Below are positions 7,797 to 17,580 of a DNA stretch of 64,000 nt, in pieces. Origin of the DNA: Pasteurella skyensis (lineage in GTDB: Bacteria > Pseudomonadota > Gammaproteobacteria > Enterobacterales > Pasteurellaceae); assembly GCF_013377295.1 (NCBI RefSeq), contig NZ_CP016180.1, positions 930,001 to 994,000 of the forward strand. Reading direction: 5' to 3'. Under the pieces are notes generated by a model. The model made no database searches, was not told the origin of the DNA, and saw nothing but the letters and a program-made list of their open reading frames with translations. How positions within the stretch are numbered: position 1 is the stretch's first letter; every line of letters starts with the position of its first letter. The position numbers and the translations under genes were made by a program.

Positions 7797-9664
7797 TTCT
7801 TAGACTCCTCTTCCCATTGATTTACTTTATCTAAAAATACTTTTCCTAATGCTAAAGCATTACCTGTAAATAAGGTATTTAATCCATTTTGCTCAATTAT
7901 TTTTCTACGTAAATTTAATCTTTCTTGATGATTTTCTGCTAAACGTAAGGTGCAATCAATATACTCTTCAATAGTATGAGTAACCAACCAATCAGGCAAA
8001 CCTAAACGTTTAAATAATCCTTCATCAATATGCTCGTGAACCTCATTTCCTGTTTTACATACACCCACTAGTCCAAGTGTTACCATATCAATAATTCCAT
8101 TCGTATTACCAAAAGGAAAAGGATTGATCATCATATCGCAATGTCTTAGATTTTCTAAATATTGAGTATAAGGTGCATAAAAATACATCGTAGCATTATT
8201 TCCTAGATAACTTTTAATAAAGCGTTCTACATAAGGTGTATTTACACCTGATACGATACCAAACGCAAAATGAAAATGAATTTTCACTTTTGAGCGCTCT
8301 AAAATAGTTTGCAAAGTTTCTAAGAAGTGATAATTAAGCTTCATTCCTGTCGTTGCAATACCTATATTTACTACTTCAGGATTTTCATTCAATATATAAT
8401 CCACTTTTTCAGGCGCTAAAGAAGAAGGAACATAAGGAAGTGCATCTTTTGGTAATCGAATTAATGTTTCGCTAAAACAATCTTCACTTCCCACATAATC
8501 GTCCTCGACTACAACATATTCAATAAATTTAGAATGAGTTGTAGCAGGGTGACCTAATGCGATAGCTTGAATAGGCGCCATTCGAGTATTACTGGCTAAA
8601 ATAGTAAGTTTTTCCATTCCAATACTTGGCATATAAAATATAGCTGCTTGATGTTCTTCACAAATTTGTTTAATTTTATCTAATTGTTTTAACAGCGTAT
8701 TTTGATTTAAAACGTGAAACTCATCAAATACGGCTCGACCTACTGCATCCACTTTTTCATAGCCTAAACCGATAATGTGAAAATGTTGTTTCGCTGCAAT
8801 TAAAGAGGTAGAGTGAGTACGATAAATCGAATGAAATGCGTGAAAATGTTCCAATAACACCACCATTACTGGTTTATTGTTGGTTTTTTCAATTTGTTTA
8901 ATATTTCGATCTTCCCAGCCAATTCTTTCTAAGAAGTTTCTCATCACCTCATTAATAGCACCTTTGATATCGTGTTTGTTTTTAGCCATGTCATAACTAC
9001 AGTGCATATAAACATCAAGGAATAAACTATAAGCAAAATTATCTAAATATTTAATTTCTTTTAACTTCTCAGGAAACCATTGTAAAAGGAATGCTCGTTT
9101 TGAAAATGCTTTTGGAGTAGCAATAAATCTTGGCGTTTGTAGTGCAAAACATAATGAAGCACATAAACTAGGATTTAAAGCCCAAAAAGCATCAAAGTTT
9201 AAATCTATATTTGATTCTAGCGAGTACAAAAGACAAAATTTAATCAGTATATTGGTATCATTTGGTAATAATAATTCATCACGTTTTTCAGCGTCTTTAT
9301 TTAAATTATAAGAATACAATATATGATCAGTATTAATATAGGGAGAACTAGCAAAAATAAAGCTTATCCAACGATGATATTCAAAAAATTGATCAATTTT
9401 ATCTTCTGGCACAATAAAATTAGGATCTTGAAATAATGTAGCAATCAAGTTCGCCATTTTAGTGCAAAAATAGAGCACCTTTTCATTTGGAATATCATCT
9501 AATTGAATAGGATAACGTCCTAATTCTACACCTTCTATCATTCCATAATCACCATCAACTCTTCTTAAAATAAGAAATAGTTCATCACAAGCAAGCTGAT
9601 AATTTTTATTTTCAACCGCTTGTTCAAATCTTGCTAAATGTGGAGTCGATTTTTCTTGCAACAT
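7793..9664 (-). CDS. HMW1C-type cytoplasmic N-glycosyltransferase (NGT)
   Basis: A soluble glycosyltransferase (GT41 family) that transfers glucose from UDP-glucose to asparagine in N-X-S/T sequons of proteins in the cytoplasm, as in A. pleuropneumoniae NGT (620 residues) and H. influenzae HMW1C. The 623-residue protein is recognisable end to end: YMHCSYDMAKNKHD, VMVVLLEHFHAFHSIYRTHS, IALGHPATTHS, and the nucleotide-binding stretch FGNTNGIIDMVTLG. His278, Lys442, Asn522 and Asp526 align with substrate-site residues of ApNGT (His277, Lys441, Asn521, Asp525). No HMW-type adhesin or alpha-6-glucosyltransferase gene is adjacent, so it must act on targets encoded elsewhere. Confidence 0.95.
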   Translation of the reverse strand: MLQEKSTPHLARFEQAVENKNYQLACDELFLILRRVDGDYGMIEGVELGRYPIQLDDIPNEKVLYFCTKMANLIATLFQDPNFIVPEDKIDQFFEYHRWISFIFASSPYINTDHILYSYNLNKDAEKRDELLLPNDTNILIKFCLLYSLESNIDLNFDAFWALNPSLCASLCFALQTPRFIATPKAFSKRAFLLQWFPEKLKEIKYLDNFAYSLFLDVYMHCSYDMAKNKHDIKGAINEVMRNFLERIGWEDRNIKQIEKTNNKPVMVVLLEHFHAFHSIYRTHSTSLIAAKQHFHIIGLGYEKVDAVGRAVFDEFHVLNQNTLLKQLDKIKQICEEHQAAIFYMPSIGMEKLTILASNTRMAPIQAIALGHPATTHSKFIEYVVVEDDYVGSEDCFSETLIRLPKDALPYVPSSLAPEKVDYILNENPEVVNIGIATTGMKLNYHFLETLQTILERSKVKIHFHFAFGIVSGVNTPYVERFIKSYLGNNATMYFYAPYTQYLENLRHCDMMINPFPFGNTNGIIDMVTLGLVGVCKTGNEVHEHIDEGLFKRLGLPDWLVTHTIEEYIDCTLRLAENHQERLNLRRKIIEQNGLNTLFTGNALALGKVFLDKVNQWEEESKK

Positions 9665-9688
9665 AATATTCTCTCGTATAATAAAAAG

Positions 9689-10255
9689 TTATTCTTTATA
9701 TAAAAAACAATCTGTTTGATGATCATTTACCATTCCAACTGCCTGCATAAAAGCATAAATAATAGTTGAACCAACAAAACTCATTCCTCGTTTTTTTAGA
9801 TCTTTGGATATTTTATCAGAAAGTGGTGTCATTGCAGGGGCTTGAGCATAATCTTGTATATGATTTTTAATTGGTTTATTTTTAACAAAAGCCCAAATAT
9901 AATTAGAAAAACTGCCAAACTCTTGTTGGATATCTAAAAAAACTTTCGCATTTTTAACGGCTGAATTGATTTTGAGTTTATTTCTTACAATTCCTGAGTT
10001 TTGTAAAAGTTCTGCAATTTTCTTTTCATCATATTTTGCGATTTTTTGAGGATCAAAATAATCAAAAGCAATTCGATAATTCTCTCTTTTATTTAAAATA
10101 GTATTCCAAGATAATCCTGCTTGAGCACCTTCTAATATTAACATTTCAAATAACTTGCGATCATCAAATTCAGGTTTACCCCATTCTGTATCGTGATACT
10201 GGACTGATAATGAATTATCTAAGTTCGCCCAAGAACATCGTCTTTTAGTTTTCAT
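9689..10255 (-). CDS. tag: DNA-3-methyladenine glycosylase I (Tag)
   Basis: Base-excision repair enzyme removing 3-methyladenine from alkylated DNA. At 188 residues it has the family's length. The structural zinc ligands Cys7, His21, His179 and Cys183 are all present, and the catalytic-site Glu42 sits in LILEGAQAGLSW. Its start overlaps the end of ogt by 11 bases, so the two alkylation-repair genes form an operon read ogt then tag. Confidence 0.95.
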   Translation of the reverse strand: MKTKRRCSWANLDNSLSVQYHDTEWGKPEFDDRKLFEMLILEGAQAGLSWNTILNKRENYRIAFDYFDPQKIAKYDEKKIAELLQNSGIVRNKLKINSAVKNAKVFLDIQQEFGSFSNYIWAFVKNKPIKNHIQDYAQAPAMTPLSDKISKDLKKRGMSFVGSTIIYAFMQAVGMVNDHQTDCFLYKE

Positions 10256-10775
10256 TATTGAATAGCCCTCGCTCTTGTTCTAGCTTCAACAAACGCTTTT
10301 TGACAGGCACCCCACCACCATAACCACCAAGATTACCATTGGACTCAATCACTCGATGGCAAGGTACAATCAATGCAATCGCATTTGCACCATTAGCAGA
10401 AGCTACCGCTCTCACAGCTTTAGGATGATTAATTTTTGTCGCAACATCTAAATATGAAACCATTTTCCCATAAGGGATAGTCATTAAAGCATTCCAAACT
10501 TGCTTTTGAAAGTCGGTTCCTAAAAATAATAATGGAACATCAAATGCGGTTCTTTGCCCTTGTAAATATTCATCAATTTGTTTTTTTGTTTGAGAAATAA
10601 CATCATTTTCCTGCTCGACAAAATCAGCATTAAGGTATTTTTTTATTCTATTGTCAACAGTCTGTCTCATTTTGCGATAACAAAAATCTAAAATACAAAT
10701 TTTATCCTCAAAAGAACCAATAATCAGTTCACCTATTTTAGTTTTATGGTATGAAATATTAACTGTATTTTTCAT
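10245..10775 (-). CDS. ogt: Methylated-DNA--protein-cysteine methyltransferase
   Basis: Suicide repair protein that transfers the methyl group from O6-methylguanine or O4-methylthymine to its own Cys139 in the motif PCHRV. The 176-residue length and the single C-terminal MGMT domain fit Ogt rather than the two-domain Ada. The helix-turn-helix segment VRAVASANGANAIALI precedes the active site. It overlaps tag downstream, giving a dedicated alkylation-repair pair. Confidence 0.93.
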   Translation of the reverse strand: MKNTVNISYHKTKIGELIIGSFEDKICILDFCYRKMRQTVDNRIKKYLNADFVEQENDVISQTKKQIDEYLQGQRTAFDVPLLFLGTDFQKQVWNALMTIPYGKMVSYLDVATKINHPKAVRAVASANGANAIALIVPCHRVIESNGNLGGYGGGVPVKKRLLKLEQERGLFNNEN

Positions 10776-10798
10776 CTAATTTCCTTCTAAGTTAGTTT

Positions 10799-11839
10799 CT
10801 AAGCTTTATTATCTGAAGTAATATTCCCTTTTTCAGATAATAAAATTGCCACTTTTTGTGTTGATTTAAATTGAGATAAAATAATAATCATAATAACGGT
10901 AATTGGCACACTTAATAACATTCCAACCACTCCCCATAATTTCCCCCAAATAGCTAATGCAATAATAGTGACTAACGGACTAATATTTAAACTTTTTCCC
11001 ATCAATTTTGGTTCAATTAAATTACCGACAATTTGTTGAATGGCTCCAATAGATAATAAAATAGCAATAAAAGGAATAAAGCTACCAAATTGTAATAGGC
11101 TAAATACTGCAGGAAAAACCGTTGCAATCAGAGAGCCAATGGTTGGAATATAATTCAGTAAGAAAATTAAAAATGCCCAAAATATTGGAGAATCTACCCC
11201 AATAATAGATAAAACAATAAAACCTAAAAATCCTGTTAATAAGCTCATTAATGTTTTTACTCGGAAATAACTTGAAAGAGATAATTCAATTTTAAGCAAT
11301 GTATCAATAAACTTCGCTCTCCCCTCTTCCTCTGGAAATAATGCACTGATTTTTAACTTAAAACTATCGGTTTCTAAAAAGATAAAGAGTAAATAAATCA
11401 GTATCATCATAGAGTTAGATAAAATACTGGATAAACTTGTCGCTAACTGGGCTAAGATATTTTTAATATCTAATGAACTCAGCATAGCACTAATTTCAGC
11501 TTGTAAATCAATATGAAATAATGTCTCAATTTTCACTGCGATAGCGGTCACATTCTTTTCATAATTTGCAAAAGAGGCTAACAAATTGGATAAATTACCT
11601 ATTACAGCCTCAAGTACTAAGTACACGATAAATAAAAGTAAGGTTAACACCGCAATGGATTGTAATTTTTCAGGAACAACACGGCTAAATGGGGGGATTT
11701 TATTGGCTGTTTTTTTCAACTGCATTGTTGCAAACCACAGAAGGGAGGCGATAATAAATTGCACTAACATACTTTGACCATAAATTAACGTTAATATTGT
11801 GCCAATTGCGACGACAAAAAAATAGGCGATATTTCTCAT
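10799..11839 (-). CDS. AI-2E family (PerM/YdiK) membrane protein
   Basis: A 346-residue inner-membrane protein of the AI-2E transporter superfamily, most like YdiK/PerM. There is a pair of spans at the N-terminus, an amphipathic middle region, and C-terminal spans with the family signature NYIPTIGSLIATVFPA and IGAIQQIVGNLIEPKLMGKSLN. Members export diverse solutes or act as Na+/H+ antiporters; the substrate cannot be read from sequence. It stands alone between ogt and the secreted protein, with a -10-like TATAAT about 35 bases upstream of its start (11872-11877). Confidence 0.88.
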   Translation of the reverse strand: MRNIAYFFVVAIGTILTLIYGQSMLVQFIIASLLWFATMQLKKTANKIPPFSRVVPEKLQSIAVLTLLLFIVYLVLEAVIGNLSNLLASFANYEKNVTAIAVKIETLFHIDLQAEISAMLSSLDIKNILAQLATSLSSILSNSMMILIYLLFIFLETDSFKLKISALFPEEEGRAKFIDTLLKIELSLSSYFRVKTLMSLLTGFLGFIVLSIIGVDSPIFWAFLIFLLNYIPTIGSLIATVFPAVFSLLQFGSFIPFIAILLSIGAIQQIVGNLIEPKLMGKSLNISPLVTIIALAIWGKLWGVVGMLLSVPITVIMIIILSQFKSTQKVAILLSEKGNITSDNKA

Positions 11840-11908
11840 ACTAAAAACCTTTGTCAGTTTATTTATTGGTTATTATATAGTATTTGTAACGTAAAATGGA
11901 AAAGTATT

Positions 11909-11942
11909 AAATTTGCAAATTTTAAAGAAGATGTTACCGCTA
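11909..11942 (-). repeat. Extended DNA uptake signal
   Basis: AAATTTGCAAATTT followed by the reverse of the TAGCGGT core, in the gap between the AI-2E family gene and the secreted protein gene. Confidence 0.75.
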
Positions 11943-11954
11943 TAATCATTTTGA

Positions 11955-13124
11955 TTATTTTAGATTTACCGTCTTATCTTGAAATTGGAGTTTTTCAATA
12001 TGAGATAATGTATTTAACCCATCTCTATTGGATATTTTATCCTCAACAATAATTTTACTTTTATTTTTATTTTTATTTTTAATAATTTTATATTCTGCAG
12101 ATTTTCCTGAAAAAATGACTACATTATTTCCAGCATTGCCAGTAATATCATTATCTAATTCATTTACAGTAACACTATTATCATTCTTACCTAATAAAGT
12201 AACATCTTTTAAGTATCTTGAATGGTGTGTATAAGGTTTTGAAGGATCAAATTTTAATGAAAAATTACCTTTTAAATTAGCATCTATACGGGCATTATAG
12301 GTTAAATAAGGGTGGAAAAATTGCTCATTCACTAACGCATAGCCCATTGGATCTTTTGATTTAATGTCTTCTCGTGTTTTTGCAGTATAAATTCCCCACA
12401 TTCCACCTTTCCCCTCTTTCCAAGCACCCCATAAACCATAATAACTATCCACAACTGAAGCTAAATATTCCTGAGTTAAACTATTTTCATTCGCTAATTC
12501 TTTCACCCAATTTTTATTTTCTGAGCCTCTTCCCCATAAGTTTTTCGCTAATCCATTTTTTTGTGCTGTTCTAATGTTAGCTTGATATTTTGGTAACACC
12601 CCTAAAAATTCATCATTGCCATCAACACCGATACCATTATCGTGTATAAAATGTAAAATTTCTTCAAAGGTGGCATCTCTATGATCATAATTTTGGTTCA
12701 TATACCAATCGCTACCTTCAACTTGTATTTCATTTTGATATAAAGGTTGCCCTGTTACTTCTTTACCAACAGGATTACTACCATCATCTTGCCCATTTAA
12801 CAGTACTAAAATCGCATTATTTTCTGCCATTTTATTTGCCACAGCAGACTTATCTGAACCATATTTTGAGCCTTTATAATCTGTTAAATAATGTTGTAAT
12901 ACATTTCGACAGCGAATAATCTGCTCATCAGTTAAATGAGACTGTGCAACAATATGAATGCTTCCACCATTTGGAGTGGTGACTTTTGTATAACGATTAA
13001 AGTTTTTTGAGTTATAAATATTGCCCAAATTATCAGGAATAGTTGTTATTATTCCATTATTGGCAAAAATGCTGGTTGATATCATTAATACAAATAAACT
13101 AAGTGATAATGTAAATTTATTCAT
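11955..13124 (-). CDS. Secreted putative metalloprotein with RTX-like tail
   Basis: A 389-residue protein with a clear Sec signal peptide (about 1-21, cut after SIFA). The central region contains ATFEEILHFIHDNGIG with Glu154, Glu155, His158 and His161, a possible metal site, though it is not the classical HExxH order. Further conserved-looking acidic and aromatic residues follow. The C-terminal 70 residues (NDITGNAGNNVVIFSG, then LSHIEKLQFQDKTVNL) resemble the last repeats and capping strand of RTX calcium-binding proteins, but with only one or two repeats. A low-complexity Lys-Asn stretch sits near 350. Function unknown; a peptidase or hydrolase is possible. It is monocistronic, downstream of gyrB. 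Confidence 0.7.
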   Translation of the reverse strand: MNKFTLSLSLFVLMISTSIFANNGIITTIPDNLGNIYNSKNFNRYTKVTTPNGGSIHIVAQSHLTDEQIIRCRNVLQHYLTDYKGSKYGSDKSAVANKMAENNAILVLLNGQDDGSNPVGKEVTGQPLYQNEIQVEGSDWYMNQNYDHRDATFEEILHFIHDNGIGVDGNDEFLGVLPKYQANIRTAQKNGLAKNLWGRGSENKNWVKELANENSLTQEYLASVVDSYYGLWGAWKEGKGGMWGIYTAKTREDIKSKDPMGYALVNEQFFHPYLTYNARIDANLKGNFSLKFDPSKPYTHHSRYLKDVTLLGKNDNSVTVNELDNDITGNAGNNVVIFSGKSAEYKIIKNKNKNKSKIIVEDKISNRDGLNTLSHIEKLQFQDKTVNLK

Positions 13125-13145
13125 CGTTTCTCCAATTTAGTTTTA

Positions 13146-13182
13146 TAAAAAAACCACAGATCATATTGTTACAATCTGTGGT
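13146..13182 (-). terminator. Rho-independent terminator of gyrB
   Basis: Nine-base-pair stem (13153-13161 with 13174-13182, sequence ACCACAGAT in plus orientation) with a 12-base loop. On the minus strand it is followed by a run of T, directly behind the gyrB stop. Confidence 0.85.
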
Positions 13183-13203
13183 CTTATTCATTACTTAATA
13201 AGG

Positions 13204-15651
<2,448 letters not shown>

Positions 15652-15657
15652 CTACAT

Positions 15658-15679
15658 AAAAACGGCTTATTAAAAGCCG
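15658..15679 (-). terminator. Terminator-like hairpin in the gyrB leader
   Basis: On the minus strand, stem CGGCTT/AAGCCG (15674-15679 with 15663-15668) with a five-base loop is followed by five T. It lies about 25 bases upstream of the gyrB ATG and just downstream of its promoter. It could be an attenuator or an mRNA 5' protective hairpin. The stem is short, so termination strength is uncertain. Confidence 0.5.
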
Positions 15680-15693
15680 ATAAAATTAGTATA

Positions 15694-15703
15694 ATTATAC
15701 CAG
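15694..15703 (-). promoter_or_regulatory. Predicted gyrB promoter (extended -10)
   Basis: Minus strand TGGTATAAT, a perfect TATAAT with the TGn extension, about 60 bases upstream of the gyrB start codon. No good -35 is seen, which is typical for extended -10 promoters. Confidence 0.6.
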
Positions 15704-15919
15704 AAAAAGTTAAAAAAGTATTATAAAATAAAGCCAGATTTAACATATTAAGTAAGGTCAAATTATACTTGGGTAAAAATCAATCAAACTGCTTTAACTT
15801 AATATATGAATACATTGATAGTATCTCTAACAGAAATATGGTAAATATCAAAATATGATTTTACCTAGATATGTTAAAAAACTTACTGATATTTTATAGA
15901 AAAGCCTTGTTTAAAGAAC
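15704..15919. other. AT-rich intergenic region between gyrB and the small membrane cassette
   Basis: Part of a 338-base divergent gap. Beyond the gyrB promoter at one end and the cassette promoter at the other I see no ORF, tRNA or repeat. It is strongly AT-rich. Confidence 0.5.
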
Positions 15920-15948
15920 TTGTTTTTTTCCTTTCCAAACACTATAAT
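15920..15948 (+). promoter_or_regulatory. Predicted sigma-70 promoter of the small membrane cassette
   Basis: TTGTTT (15920-15925), 17-base spacer, TATAAT (15943-15948), 23 bases ahead of the start codon of the 75-residue protein. Confidence 0.65.
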
Positions 15949-15971
15949 CAAAAAAAATTAAGAGAGAAAAA

Positions 15972-16199
15972 ATGTCAGAATTAGATGAAGCAAAAGAAAG
16001 GTTAGCTTACAAAAAGTTTTGGTTAGGTGTTGTTATAGCAATATTTGTTTCTGTCGGTGGTTGGTTTGTTACAAACCTTGATAGCGAGCGTCATTTTTTA
16101 CTTATAGCATCTATTTTTATAGAAATTATTATGATAATCAGTATTTATTGGCTGAATAATAGAATTATCAAATTAATAAAATATATTAAAAAACTTTAA
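15972..16199 (+). CDS. Small two-span membrane protein, unknown function
   Basis: A 75-residue protein: a charged N-terminus with ELDEAKERLAYKKFWLG, one span at about 17-36, a short loop with SERH, a second span at about 42-62, and a very basic tail (IKLIKYIKKL). It has its own promoter and an AAGAGAG ribosome site. I recall similar small membrane proteins in accessory loci of Pasteurellaceae and Neisseriaceae, but no function. It is followed 18 bases on by a 25-residue single-span peptide and then a strong terminator, so this is a self-contained two-gene unit. Confidence 0.65.
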   Translation: MSELDEAKERLAYKKFWLGVVIAIFVSVGGWFVTNLDSERHFLLIASIFIEIIMIISIYWLNNRIIKLIKYIKKL

Positions 16200-16217
16200 A
16201 AGCATACAGGAGGATAT

Positions 16218-16295
16218 ATGATTGAATTTATTGGAACGGTAGTCATATTATTTGGCTTTTTATTTATTGGCTATACAGCGATTAAACAGGATTAA
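16218..16295 (+). CDS. 25-residue single-span membrane peptide
   Basis: ATG with a strong ribosome site (AGGAGG seven bases upstream) opens a 25-codon frame encoding MIEFIGT, a hydrophobic stretch and the polar end AIKQD. The size and hydrophobicity suggest a single membrane helix. It lies between the 75-residue membrane protein and the terminator. The ribosome site and position argue that it is real. Function unknown. Confidence 0.6.
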   Translation: MIEFIGTVVILFGFLFIGYTAIKQD

Positions 16296-16301
16296 AATAT
16301 G

Positions 16302-16337
16302 AAAAGGAGGCTTATAAACAGCCTCCTTTTTCTTTTT
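16302..16337 (+). terminator. Strong rho-independent terminator of the cassette
   Basis: Stem AAAAGGAGGCT/AGCCTCCTTTT (16302-16312 with 16320-16330), seven-base loop, then a T-rich tract. It closes the two-gene cassette. Confidence 0.9.
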
Positions 16338-16413
16338 CGGATTAAGCAGTTTTTATAGAATAAATTGCTATAAGTTATAAATAATTTTGATTGAATCATT
16401 GAAAGGAACAAAA

Positions 16414-17196
16414 ATGTCAAATATTAAACGACTTATTGAAATTACCGCCCAACTCCGCCACCCTGAAACAGGTTGCCCTTGGGATATTAAGCAAAACTTT
16501 GATACGATGCTCCCTTGTTTACTTGAAGAAACCTATGAAGTAGCAGAGGCAATACATACCAAAGATAAAATTTCTCTACGAGAAGAATTAGGGGATTTGC
16601 TCCTTCAAGTGGTTTTTTTAAGTCGATTAGCAGAAGAAGAGGGTTCATTTGATTTTAATGATGTACTAAATGATCTAATTGAAAAACTAGTTTTTCGTCA
16701 CCCTCACGTTTTTGGAGATAAACTGGCTCAAAGTAGTGATGACGCCTTAAAACATTGGGATGAAATGAAAGCCCAACAAAAACAAGCCAAACAACATACC
16801 TCAATTTTAGACGATCTCCCTTTTGCCCTACCAGCCCTTACTCGTGCCAATAAGATCCAAAAACGTTGTGCCAAAGTAGGTTTTGATTGGGATAACCCAA
16901 CTGATGTATTTAATAAAGTTAAAGAAGAGGTCTTAGAAGTAGAGCAAGAGCTTAATCATCAACCACAAAATCACGATAAAATCGCAGAAGAACTAGGAGA
17001 TTTATTATTTGCGACTGTCAATATTTGTCGCCATCAAAAACTCGATCCTGAAGCAGTATTACGCAATGCCAACCTAAAATTTGAAAATCGTTTTAGAGAA
17101 GTAGAAAAAACGGTACTAGAACAGGGTAAAAAACTAGAAAATTGTACACTTAAAGAGTTAGATACAATTTGGGATAAAGTGAAAGAACAAGAGTAA
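16414..17196 (+). CDS. mazG: Nucleoside triphosphate pyrophosphohydrolase MazG
   Basis: Hydrolyses NTPs and dNTPs to monophosphates and pyrophosphate, a house-cleaning enzyme. The protein is 260 residues from the ATG chosen here, preceded by GAAAGGA. An upstream TTG in frame would add nine residues with no ribosome site. Two tandem MazG domains are seen, each with the metal-binding EExxE pattern: [12 protein letters not shown] and [14 protein letters not shown] in the first, [12 protein letters not shown] and [14 protein letters not shown] in the second. The start [24 protein letters not shown] matches the family N-terminus in pattern. Confidence 0.95.
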   Translation: MSNIKRLIEITAQLRHPETGCPWDIKQNFDTMLPCLLEETYEVAEAIHTKDKISLREELGDLLLQVVFLSRLAEEEGSFDFNDVLNDLIEKLVFRHPHVFGDKLAQSSDDALKHWDEMKAQQKQAKQHTSILDDLPFALPALTRANKIQKRCAKVGFDWDNPTDVFNKVKEEVLEVEQELNHQPQNHDKIAEELGDLLFATVNICRHQKLDPEAVLRNANLKFENRFREVEKTVLEQGKKLENCTLKELDTIWDKVKEQE

Positions 17197-17199
17197 AAT

Positions 17200-17234
17200 A
17201 AGCGGTATGATCTTGATAAAAATTTGCAAGTTTT
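17200..17234 (+). repeat. Extended DNA uptake signal behind mazG
   Basis: AAGCGGT core three bases after the mazG stop, then GATC and AAATTTGCAAG at the usual spacing. Confidence 0.75.
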
Positions 17235-17241
17235 TGGGTTA

Positions 17242-17529
17242 TTAAGATTTCTGTTTGGAATTACTTAATTTTTTGTACAAAATGATAGGCACACTTAAAA
17301 ATAGTATTTCTAAAATTACAAACATTACTACATATGTAAATTTCATTGAACCTTGCAATATATACTTAATTACCATTTGATAGATCTCATAATCGTTCAT
17401 AATTGTAGGATGGAAGTTTGTAATTGTTTTATAGATAAATATTATCAAAACTGGTTTCACTGCTTGTAATAAAAGAAATACAAGAAAGGTTATTACAATG
17501 CTAAATTTTTTAAGTGTGATTTTTGCCAT
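17242..17529 (-). CDS. Small two-span membrane protein, unknown
   Basis: About 95 residues from the internal ATG chosen here, which has AGGA upstream. An earlier ATG at 17571 would add 14 residues but lies only ten bases after aroA with no ribosome site. Hydrophobic segments at roughly 10-32 and 62-85 of the shorter form, and a basic C-terminus (KKLSNSKQKS). I do not recognise the family. It lies downstream of aroA on the same strand. Confidence 0.5.
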   Translation of the reverse strand: MAKITLKKFSIVITFLVFLLLQAVKPVLIIFIYKTITNFHPTIMNDYEIYQMVIKYILQGSMKFTYVVMFVILEILFLSVPIILYKKLSNSKQKS

Positions 17530-17580
17530 TTTCTTATTCTCGAATCCTATTAAATTAGATAAATTATACATATCAATAAA

